NCBI GenBank assembly: GCA_016718655.1
Contig: JADKCV010000032.1
Coordinates: forward strand, 1 to 45,732
DNA from: Flavobacteriales bacterium
GTDB lineage: Bacteria > Bacteroidota > Bacteroidia > Flavobacteriales_F > PHOS-HE28
Length of the DNA: 45,732 nt
Reading direction: 5' to 3'
The position numbers were made by a program, and so were the translations under genes. Shown here in pieces: positions 34,660 to 41,090 of the stretch. Numbering within the stretch: the stretch's first letter is position 1; each line of letters starts with the position of its first letter. The notes under the pieces are model-generated. The model saw only the letters and a list, made by a program, of their open reading frames with translations, searched no databases and was not told where the DNA came from.

Positions 34660-35498
34660 AGAGCTGGATCAATTTCAACGGCACGGTGGTGCCTGCGGAC
34701 GGGCCGGTGTTGCCGGTGGACAACCGCGCTTTCCATTTCGGGGATGGGCTCTTCGAGAGCATCCGCGTGGTCGATGGACGACCGTGCTTCCTCGATCCAC
34801 ATTGGGCCCGTCTCACGACCGGAGCCCAACTGTTGCATATCGATCTGCCGGCCACCTTGGACAGACGATCCTTTGAACGGCAGGTCATGGAACTGGTGGA
34901 ACGTATGGACATCCGAAGCGGCCGCTGCCGGTTCACGTTGTACCGATCGGGTGGAGGACAGTATCGTCCACAGACCAATGCCGGGAGCTATACCATCGAA
35001 CTGGTGCCATTGGAGGATGCTCACCATGCCTTGAACGAGCAGGGTCTGATGGTGGACCTGTGGCCTGAGATGCGCAAGCCGATCAATGAGCTATCGCGAC
35101 ACAAGACGCTCAATGCCCAGTATTACATCATGGCTGCGCTCTGGAGCCAGCAACGGGGCTTGGACGATTGCCTCTTGCAGAACGATCGCGGGAACATCAT
35201 CGAGAGCAGTAGTGGGAACCTGTTCATCGTGAGCAACGGCGTGCTCTACACGCCGTCACTCGCCGACGGCTGTTTGGGTGGTGTGATGCGCGCGCAGATC
35301 ATCAACCTTGCCCTCATCCATGGCATCAAGGTGTACGAGTGCTCCTTGAACCCGCAGAACCTGCTGGCCGCTGATGAGTTGTTCTTCACCAATGCGATCC
35401 GTGGTATCCAGTGGGTGGGCACCTATCGGACGAAGCGATACACACACCGGATGTCCACCACGTTGATGGAACGCCTGGTCGCCTCGACGCTCAGTTGA
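34656..35498 (+). CDS. class IV PLP aminotransferase (PabC/D-amino-acid transaminase type)
   Basis: A 280-residue fold-type IV PLP enzyme. It begins INFNGTVVPADGPVLPVDNRAFHFGDGLFESIRV, a typical N-terminus, with the catalytic lysine in ELSRHKTLNAQYY (Lys150) and the cofactor-binding E-SSSGNLFIV (about 184-193). The family includes 4-amino-4-deoxychorismate lyase (folate), D-amino-acid transaminase and branched-chain transaminase; sequence alone does not separate the first two here. A true BCAT is encoded separately at 43008. It is the last gene of the rhomboid-gmhB unit and its last 8 bp overlap the convergent yqgE 3' end. Confidence 0.9.
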   Translation: MKSWINFNGTVVPADGPVLPVDNRAFHFGDGLFESIRVVDGRPCFLDPHWARLTTGAQLLHIDLPATLDRRSFERQVMELVERMDIRSGRCRFTLYRSGGGQYRPQTNAGSYTIELVPLEDAHHALNEQGLMVDLWPEMRKPINELSRHKTLNAQYYIMAALWSQQRGLDDCLLQNDRGNIIESSSGNLFIVSNGVLYTPSLADGCLGGVMRAQIINLALIHGIKVYECSLNPQNLLAADELFFTNAIRGIQWVGTYRTKRYTHRMSTTLMERLVASTLS

Positions 35499-36078
35499 GG
35501 GCGGGGTCCTCCGGGAAGTTGGCGAGCGGTGCGAATGGCTTGCCCATACCGCGCAGTGTGTCGGCCCAAAGGTCCTCGATCCGCGTGTTCATGATCCGCC
35601 GCTTGTCGCCATGTGCGATCAACCAGGACCGATCGTCCAGTTCCTTTTGAAGTTGGCCGATCTCCCAACCCGAATAGCCCACGAAGAATCGGATGTGCTT
35701 GGCAAGTTCCATATTGGTCGACAGCATGGCCTTCAACTGTTCGTAGTCCCCACCCATATGAACCCCATCCACCACCTCCACACTACCCGGGAGATGTGGT
35801 CCGAGCGTATGTAGGTAGTACAGGTTACCACTTTGCACAGGACCGCCGATGCTCACCTGGGATCCGATGGGGGGCATGTTCTCCATCAGGTCGCTCACCG
35901 AAAGGTCCATGCTCCTGTTCAGCACGAAACCGAAGGAGCCTTCTTCATTGTGTTCGCAAAGCAGTACCACCGTACGCCGGAAATAGGGATCGGGCAGATA
36001 GGGACCACTCACGAGAAGTCGTCCACGAGCCGCGGGCAGCGGGTTGTCCGGATCCAGGTCAAGAAGGTCGTCGCTCAT
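35491..36078 (-). CDS. yqgE: YqgE/AlgH family protein
   Basis: A 195-residue protein of the UPF0301 (YqgE/AlgH) family. ATG 36078 (MSDDLLDLDPDNPLPAARGRLL) was chosen because the family starts shortly before the conserved GRLLVSGPYLPDPYFRRTVVLLCEHNEEGSFGFVLNR block; the long upstream extension is not conserved. Further signatures are IGGPVQSGNLYYLHT and FFVGYSGWEIGQLQKEL. The family's biochemical role is not settled; in Pseudomonas AlgH has been linked to alginate regulation. It is divergent from pdxH with 107 bp between start codons and its stop codon lies inside the end of the convergent aminotransferase gene. Confidence 0.95.
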   Translation of the reverse strand: MSDDLLDLDPDNPLPAARGRLLVSGPYLPDPYFRRTVVLLCEHNEEGSFGFVLNRSMDLSVSDLMENMPPIGSQVSIGGPVQSGNLYYLHTLGPHLPGSVEVVDGVHMGGDYEQLKAMLSTNMELAKHIRFFVGYSGWEIGQLQKELDDRSWLIAHGDKRRIMNTRIEDLWADTLRGMGKPFAPLANFPEDPALN

Positions 36079-36156
36079 CCGGGTGGGAAGATAGCCTGTC
36101 GGAGCAGGTGCCACAAGATCGTTCAAAAGAGCGGCATAGGGAGAACGGGCAACGGA

Positions 36157-36164
36157 TACCTTCG
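36157..36164 (+). promoter_or_regulatory. putative -7 box upstream of pdxH
   Basis: TACCTTCG differs from TAnnTTTG by one base and ends 21 nt before the pdxH ATG. The same variant occurs before dcp (2219). Confidence 0.35.
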
Positions 36165-36185
36165 TGGCCAACAACATCCGAACCG

Positions 36186-36830
36186 ATGAGCGAACCGCGT
36201 CATGTGCACCACCGCAAGGATTACAAACTGGGTGAACTGAGAGAGGATGCGGCTGGCGACGACCCCATCGCTTTGTTCGGCTCGTGGTTGGAAGCTGCAG
36301 AACGTGACGGGCTGCCCGAACCACATGCGATGAGCCTTGCCACCATGGGTTCCCACACCATCAGTTCGCGTGTGGTGTTGTTGCGCATGTTCGATCGCAA
36401 TGGCTTCGTGTTCTACACCAACTTGAACAGTCGCAAAGCGATGGACATCGAACGTGATCCGCGTGCGGCCTTGTTGTTCTTCTGGCCGGACCATGAGCGC
36501 CAAGTGCGCATCGAGGGAAAGGTGGAGCACGTGAGCGAAGCGGAGTCCGATGCTTACTTCGCTTCACGTCCATTGGAGAGTCGCATCGGAGCGTGGAGCA
36601 GTGATCAAAGTCGTGTGGTGGAGGATCGCGAACAACTCGAGCAGCGCTTTTTGCGCTGGAAGGAACGGTTCAGTGAAGGGGAGGTGCCCCGTCCGATGCA
36701 CTGGGGTGGGTTCCGGGTGCGTCCGGTGCGTATCGAGTTCTGGCAAGGACGCGAGAACAGGCTGCACGATCGTCTCGTGTATGAACACATGAATGACGGC
36801 ACGTGGATGCGCATGCGCTTACAACCGTGA
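36186..36830 (+). CDS. pdxH: pyridoxamine 5'-phosphate oxidase
   Basis: A 214-residue FMN flavoprotein that oxidises pyridoxine or pyridoxamine 5'-phosphate to pyridoxal phosphate. Signatures: RVVLLRMFDRNGFVFYTN (FMN-binding strand pair), AALLFFWPDHERQVRIEG, SDQSRVV, and the C-terminal substrate motif from VPRPMHWGGFRVRPVRIEFWQG to RLHDR. The ATG at 36186 (MSEPRHVHHRKDYKLGEL) matches the family's N-terminal length; the frame is open about 570 nt upstream but that part is antisense to yqgE and not conserved. PLP made here would serve the class IV transaminases in this window, though no operon links them. A hairpin at 36856-36880 probably ends its transcript. Confidence 0.96.
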   Translation: MSEPRHVHHRKDYKLGELREDAAGDDPIALFGSWLEAAERDGLPEPHAMSLATMGSHTISSRVVLLRMFDRNGFVFYTNLNSRKAMDIERDPRAALLFFWPDHERQVRIEGKVEHVSEAESDAYFASRPLESRIGAWSSDQSRVVEDREQLEQRFLRWKERFSEGEVPRPMHWGGFRVRPVRIEFWQGRENRLHDRLVYEHMNDGTWMRMRLQP

Positions 36831-36855
36831 GCTGCATTTTCTGAAGTTGAATGGC

Positions 36856-36880
36856 AGACCCTTGGGATGACCAGGGGTCT
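36856..36880 (+). terminator. terminator-like hairpin after pdxH
   Basis: AGACCCTTGG and CCAGGGGTCT form a 10-bp stem (one wobble) around GATGA, 26 bp after the pdxH stop. It is followed by TCTGCTTC, not a T run. Confidence 0.55.
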
Positions 36881-37111
36881 TCTGCTTCAGGATCATTCCT
36901 CCCGCACGCTGGTCGAAGCATCGGGGAAACGGTGCGGTCGGATCGTTGCACAAGCTGCGATGATCGCGTGCGCTTCGCTCGCATGCGATGGTACACAGCG
37001 TCCTACCCTGCGAGGCATCGATCGTGTGATCGATGGATGTTGTGACGCTCCGATGCGAATGGCTTGGTAAGCGGATATGTCCTCGCAGATGATGGGACTT
37101 GTATCAAGCAG
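36881..37111. other. gene-free, hairpin-rich spacer
   Basis: No credible gene. Notable structures are ATCGCGTGCG/CGCATGCGAT (36963-36989, one mismatch, 7-nt loop) and the perfect 8-bp stem CATCGATC-GTGT-GATCGATG (37016-37035). The composition is like the larger gene-free region at 37446-38793. Confidence 0.5.
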
Positions 37112-37138
37112 AAGACCCCCCGGGATCCGGGGGGTCTT
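37112..37138. terminator. strong, nearly symmetrical terminator between pdxH side and bTHX
   Basis: A perfect 12-bp stem AAGACCCCCCGG / CCGGGGGGTCTT closes on the 3-nt loop GAT. Outside it, CAGAAG and CTTCTG can extend the stem with a 2-nt bulge. It lies 22 bp beyond the stop of the minus-strand bTHX gene and could serve both strands. Confidence 0.7.
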
Positions 37139-37160
37139 TGCTTCTGTAGGGATGTGATCC

Positions 37161-37412
37161 TTACTTCTTCTTGGGAGCGGCCTTCTTGGCAGCAGCTTTC
37201 TTCGGAGCGGCCTTCTTTGCAGTGGCCTTCTTCGGAGCAGCTTTCTTGGCAGCAGCCTTCTTGGGGGCAGCCTTCTTAGCGGCGGCCTTCTTAGGAGCAG
37301 CCTTCTTGGCGGTCGCCTTCTTGGCAGCGGCTACGCGCTTGGCCGGACGGGCCTTACCAGTGCTACCTGCGGTACGCTTTCCTTTCTTCGTCTTCATATC
37401 ACCTTTTCCCAT
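37161..37412 (-). CDS. ribosomal protein bTHX-like N-terminus fused to a histone H1-like repeat tail
   Basis: An 83-residue, extremely basic protein. ATG 37412 gives MGKGDMKTKKGKRTAGSTGK, which matches the small ribosomal protein bTHX of Bacteroidota and Thermus (GKGDxKTxxGK...GSxGKxRP), a peptide that sits in the 30S head. After ARPAKR, residues 31-80 are five copies of a 10-residue unit KKA(A/T)AKKAAP and then KKK, like histone H1 or bacterial Hc1/AlgP tails. Canonical bTHX is only about 25-45 residues, so the tail roughly doubles or triples it. The frame upstream (to 37466) is not conserved. It could also be read as a small H1-like nucleoid protein that merely resembles bTHX. A TACTTTTG box (37438-37445) lies 25 nt upstream. 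Confidence 0.8.
   Translation of the reverse strand: MGKGDMKTKKGKRTAGSTGKARPAKRVAAAKKATAKKAAPKKAAAKKAAPKKAAAKKAAPKKATAKKAAPKKAAAKKAAPKKK
37173..37322 (-). repeat. 30-bp tandem repeat, five copies, inside the bTHX-like gene
   Basis: The codons for residues 31-80 repeat with a 30-bp period, each copy encoding KKA(A/T)AKKAAP, with a few synonymous differences (gcagcc/gcggcc, ttcttg/ttcttc). Copy number could vary between strains by slippage. Confidence 0.85.
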
Positions 37413-37437
37413 TGTCTGGAGTGTTAAGGGTTTGGTC

Positions 37438-37445
37438 CAAAAGTA
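37438..37445 (-). promoter_or_regulatory. -7 box of the bTHX-like gene
   Basis: The minus strand reads TACTTTTG, a perfect TAnnTTTG, 25 nt before the start codon. Confidence 0.5.
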
Positions 37446-38793
37446 TCTGGTCGCTGGTACGTGCACGACATGAATGATGTTTCAATTGTCAACGGGGTTA
37501 TGTCAATAACGATGATGCATGATGGCACGTTCATGCATGTCATCATCAACTCCATCAATGCTTCACATCACTCACGAACATGCTGAAGTGCCAGTGTTCA
37601 CAGGTGTTGTAGCGTGTCGACCAGTATCGTTGCATACATGCATCACGGATGTGATGCTAGGTGTTCGAGCTGGTGCGATGATCGATCGCATGACCCTCGA
37701 CCATGTGCGATGAAGGATGATGTTGGTCGAGGTTGCGGATCCTCGATCACACCTGTGACACCATCCTGTGTGGTGCATCGTACCTGCTGTATCCTGCGCC
37801 ACTACTGCGTTGTAGCGAGACGTGTCCGCTTGTGCGCATAACGTTCCATGCTTGTCGCACATCGTTCCTTGTTGGTTGAGCAACGGTGTTGATGATCACC
37901 ATCGACCCGTGCATGCATGGAGGAAGTAGCCATCGATCACAAGCGTTCGTTGGGAACACGTTGTCGACCGTCCCGATGATCCGTCACGTTCCATCGTGCA
38001 TGGATGACAAGACCTCGCATTGCCACATGCACCGTCTTCGATCGGTCGCGTTCAATGATCGACGCTGGTATGCACAGGATGTTGCAGGCATGATGGATCG
38101 CTGGTGCCAACAGTCATGTTGATGCCTACGCGGATCATCACCTCCAATGGTGCGCATGTCATGAACACGCACTTACCCATATGCGATGTCGTTGTATGCA
38201 TGTATGGAAGCAGCCGATCGTTCCGTGGGACAGGATACGCCATCCTATAGTAGAGCATACCTGATGGAAGAGCATAGGAACGAACAAGCACGATACGTTC
38301 CAAGCGAATGCCGCAGGTGGGACCATGGGTGTTCGTCGATGGACGAAGTGATCGAACACAAGGCATGCATCACCATTGCCTTCACGGTGCACCTTCAACA
38401 TCACGGGGCCGCCAATGGACGGAGCCAAGGTCCGATCCGTTCATCCCGACCATTCTCACGCACCATGGGTCCGTGGATACGAGTGGCAACAGGATGACGG
38501 TTACCGGCTACCGCTCCAAATACTACCTCGGATCCTGCTCGAGTGATGACCGACCTGGTGTCAGCGCGTCGGCAACGCTACTTCGCACCGGGGGCATGGT
38601 ATCTGCCTGGTAGGAATTACCGAACATCCCATGGTGCGTGCGATCATATATATAAGGATACGCGATGCTTCGACCTCGGCCAAGTGTCCTGTCCGCAGGT
38701 GCATCGTTTTCCGCATTCCTTGTCCCGATGCTTCGAAAGGTTGTTCGGGTCGGGAGGTATGACGGTACTGCGAACGTGTATTCCTCCGAGGAG
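37446..38793. other. 1.35-kb gene-free region rich in small hairpins and CA/TG
   Basis: No open frame here has a recognisable domain or coding character; short frames on both strands give Met-, His-, Cys- and Arg-rich nonsense. By eye the DNA is rich in CATG, GATC, GATG and TGCATG words. Short stems include GCATCAC-GGAT-GTGATGC (37640-37657), TGCGAT/ATCGCA (37674-37690), TCGAGG/CCTCGA (37727-37746), TCACA/TGTGA (37747-37758) and TTCGTC-GATG-GACGAA (38332-38347). A short TA-rich run (CATATATATAAG) lies near 38645. It sits between the end of trmH and the start of the bTHX-like gene, both on the minus strand, and may hold a structured RNA, REP-like elements or decayed DNA. Confidence 0.55.
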
Positions 38794-39477
38794 CTACCCT
38801 TGTTCGCGCATTTCGCCGGCCCGGAAGTGGGCTTCCAGGTGCGCCGCACTGTGGACCACCTTGCGCGCCCATGCCAACTTCAGGTCGAGCAATTGTTCAT
38901 GGGGCAGTTGCCACGGCACCGTGCTGTTGCGCAGTCGCTCCATCACCGTGTAGAGCACGATGGCAGCCGACACGGAGATGTTGTAACTCTCGGTGAAGCC
39001 ATACATGGGTATGCGCAACTGCATGTCGGCATTGGCCATGAGTTCTTCGCTGGCACCCGTGAGCTCCGTGCCGAAGCAGAAGGCCATGGGTCGATCCAAC
39101 GCGATGGTGGCCGGGGTCACTTCCGGTGCATGGGGTGATGTGACGACGATCCGGTACCCCTGTTCCTTGAGCTTGCGTACACAACGCATGGTGTTGCCGG
39201 TGGCCTCGCGGTAGCGATGCATGTCGACCCATTTGGATGAACCGAGGGTGACATCCGGGTTCACCGTGTACTTGTTCCGGTTCTCGATGATGTGCATGTC
39301 CTGGATCCCGAGGAGATCGGCGGTGCGTACAACCGCACTGGCGTTGTGGGCCTGGTAGATGTCCTCGAGCACCACGGTGATGTGGCGCGTACGTTGGGGT
39401 GCGAGTCGGTCGAACAAGGCGCGTTTGTTGTCCGAGACGAATGCGCTGAGTCGATCGTAGAGTTGCTCGTTGGTCAT
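38794..39477 (-). CDS. trmH: SpoU/TrmH-family tRNA 2'-O-methyltransferase
   Basis: A 227-residue SPOUT methyltransferase. The three family motifs are seen: VLEDIYQAHNASAVVRTAD (motif 1, with the conserved N and R), FCFGTELTGASEEL (motif 2) and LRIPMYGFTESYNISVSAAIVLY (motif 3, the knotted SAM site with ESYNISV). This pattern fits TrmH, which makes Gm18 in tRNA. Other SpoU relatives (rRNA G2251 enzyme RlmB) are possible, but the short N-terminus without an RlmB substrate-binding domain favours TrmH. It is followed on its strand by the long gene-free region; the HU gene precedes it, separated by a terminator. Confidence 0.92.
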   Translation of the reverse strand: MTNEQLYDRLSAFVSDNKRALFDRLAPQRTRHITVVLEDIYQAHNASAVVRTADLLGIQDMHIIENRNKYTVNPDVTLGSSKWVDMHRYREATGNTMRCVRKLKEQGYRIVVTSPHAPEVTPATIALDRPMAFCFGTELTGASEELMANADMQLRIPMYGFTESYNISVSAAIVLYTVMERLRNSTVPWQLPHEQLLDLKLAWARKVVHSAAHLEAHFRAGEMREQG

Positions 39478-39504
39478 GGGTGATGCAGCGGGACGGGTTA
39501 CAAA

Positions 39505-39535
39505 GAAAAAGTCCCCCGCTTTCGCGGAGGACCTT
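39505..39535 (-). terminator. Rho-independent terminator of the HU gene
   Basis: On the minus strand TCCTCCGC and GCGGGGGA pair (one wobble) around a GAAA tetraloop, and the transcript continues CTTTTTCTTTG. It lies 20 bp after the HU stop codon. Confidence 0.85.
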
Positions 39536-39554
39536 TCCGATCAGTTGAAGTGAA

Positions 39555-39833
39555 TTACTTCACTTTGCTCTGCAGGTCAGCACCAGCCTTGAACTTCACG
39601 ACCTTCTTGGCAGCGATCTTGATCTCTTTGCCGGTCTGAGGGTTGCGGCCTTTGCGGGCAGCGCGCTTGGTGATGGAGAAGGTGCCGAAGCCAACGAGGG
39701 CTACGCGCTCACCTTTCTTCAGCGCCTTGGTGGTGCTGGTCACGAATGCGTCCAGGGCACGCTTTGCGTCAGCCTTGGAGATCTTTGCATCAGCGGCGAT
39801 CGACTCGATCAGTTCTGCTTTGTTCAAGCCCAT
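39555..39833 (-). CDS. hup: HU-family DNA-binding protein
   Basis: A 92-residue HU/IHF-family nucleoid protein. N-terminal helices are MGLNKAELIESIAADAKIS and KADAKRALDAFVTSTTKAL; the beta arm region has RVALVGFGTFSITKRAARKGRNPQTGKEIKI, including the conserved GFGTF and the RNPQTG tip whose proline wedges into DNA. Length is that of a canonical 90-residue HU. HU bends and compacts DNA and affects supercoiling. It has its own strong promoter (39877-39906) and terminator (39505-39535), so it is monocistronic. Together with the bTHX-H1 gene 2.1 kb away, it is one of two basic nucleic-acid-binding proteins in the neighbourhood. Confidence 0.97.
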   Translation of the reverse strand: MGLNKAELIESIAADAKISKADAKRALDAFVTSTTKALKKGERVALVGFGTFSITKRAARKGRNPQTGKEIKIAAKKVVKFKAGADLQSKVK

Positions 39834-39876
39834 GATTGTAGGTGTTGAGTTGGTTTGTGTTTAGTGAACTCGTGGA

Positions 39877-39906
39877 CAAATGTATCCTACTATCCACGCC
39901 TGTCAA
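39877..39906 (-). promoter_or_regulatory. consensus Bacteroidota promoter of the HU gene
   Basis: On the minus strand a TTGACA (39901-39906) lies 16 bp upstream of TACATTTG (39877-39884), a perfect TAnnTTTG with a -33 TTG. The leader is about 40 nt. This is the best promoter in the window. Confidence 0.75.
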
Positions 39907-40046
39907 GGGTTTCCGGCGGTATCTCCGGAGAATGTTGAAAAATCTGGGGTTTTGTTGATAAGTGGCGCTGGATGCCGCCCCCACCAAGGGTTTGCGAGGG
40001 ACCCTTGATCGGAAAGATCCGCAATCGTTGAACCAACGATTGTGCG

Positions 40047-41012
40047 TCAGTCACAGAGCACTTGGAATCCGTCGCGCACTTGCAAGCCCCGGACGAACTC
40101 TTCTGCGGTCATGCGTTTGCGTCCTTCGGGCTGTAGTTCCATCAGTTCCAACCATCCATCGGAACACCCCATCAGGATGCGGTCGCCTATGATGCGAACA
40201 TCACCGGCTACCGGTCGGATATCGTTCGCCGCCAATCGTGTTCGCGCCACTTTCATCAGCAGGGGTGGGCGTTGTGGAGGCTTCCATAAGCACCATGCGC
40301 ACGGATACGGGCTCAAACCACGGACCCGGTCGTGCAGTGCTGCCACACGGGAGCGGGGATCCAATCTTCCGGTCGTTGTGGTCAGTTTCGGAGCCTCGTG
40401 CAGTGTTCCTTCCACGTGCTGTGGACGCGCTGTGAGCGTGCCATCGAAGATGCCTTGAAGGGTACGCACCATGAGCGCTGCGCCTACCATCATCATGCGG
40501 TCGTGCAACTCACCTGCTGTCTCATCGGCACCAATGACCATGCGTTCCTGCAATAACAGGTCCCCTGTATCGATCGCCTGTTGGATGCGGAAGGTGGTGA
40601 CACCGCTTTCGCGTTCACCGTTGATGATGGCCCAATTGATCGGTGCCGCGCCGCGGTATTGCGGAAGCAAGGAGGCGTGCAGGTTGATGGTGCCGTGGAC
40701 CGGTCGAGCCCAGACCACTTCGGGTAGCATGCGGAAGGCCACCACCACGTTCACGTGCGCATCGTATCGAGCCAGTTCAGCCAGGAAGGCGGGATCCTTG
40801 AGGCGCTCCGGTTGCAACACCGGTAGCCCCAGTTCCACAGCGCGTTCCTTCACCGCGCTCATGCGGATGCTCAATCCACGCCCTGCAGGTCGGTCCGGCG
40901 CGGTCACCACGGCGACCACGTTCATTCCCGCATCGACCAGTGCGTTCAACGTACCCACCGCGAAGGTCGGTGTGCCCATGAGTACGATGCGAGGGAGGGA
41001 AGTGCTGTTCAT
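40047..41012 (-). CDS. fmt: methionyl-tRNA formyltransferase
   Basis: A 321-residue enzyme that formylates Met-tRNA(fMet) with 10-formyl-THF, needed for bacterial initiation. The N-terminal Rossmann domain starts RIVLMGTPTFAVGTLNAL, contains VVTAPDRPAGRG, and the signature INLHASLLPQYRGAAPINWAI (catalytic Asn-His region, with the DTGDLLLQE Asp following in the same fold). The C-terminal OB-like domain begins around residue 205 (DPRSRVAALHDRVRGLSPYP). ATG 41012 gives the standard length. It is separated from recQ by 78 bp on the same strand; co-transcription is possible. Confidence 0.96.
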   Translation of the reverse strand: MNSTSLPRIVLMGTPTFAVGTLNALVDAGMNVVAVVTAPDRPAGRGLSIRMSAVKERAVELGLPVLQPERLKDPAFLAELARYDAHVNVVVAFRMLPEVVWARPVHGTINLHASLLPQYRGAAPINWAIINGERESGVTTFRIQQAIDTGDLLLQERMVIGADETAGELHDRMMMVGAALMVRTLQGIFDGTLTARPQHVEGTLHEAPKLTTTTGRLDPRSRVAALHDRVRGLSPYPCAWCLWKPPQRPPLLMKVARTRLAANDIRPVAGDVRIIGDRILMGCSDGWLELMELQPEGRKRMTAEEFVRGLQVRDGFQVLCD

Positions 41013-41090
41013 GTTCGATCGTTCCTGACCCTATGAGGGTATCCCGCCAAAGTTGATGATCCTGTTCGTCCCGGACACCCTATCGGTCAT

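Noticed and set aside
35613..36185. In-frame extension upstream of pdxH
   Set aside because: Low-complexity translation antisense to yqgE; the conserved PdxH part begins at ATG 36186.
37173..37322. Possible CRISPR or intergenic satellite
   Set aside because: The 30-bp units are contiguous with no spacers and stay in the reading frame of a basic protein.
37171..37473. 100-codon very hydrophobic frame on the plus strand
   Set aside because: Exact antisense of the H1-like repeats in the bTHX-like gene; the Phe-Leu-Ala-Ala runs are reverse-complement Lys/Ala codons.
37886..38613. Several 60-110-codon frames in the gene-free region
   Set aside because: Overlapping frames on both strands with Met/His/Cys/Arg-rich random composition and no motif; no frame dominates.
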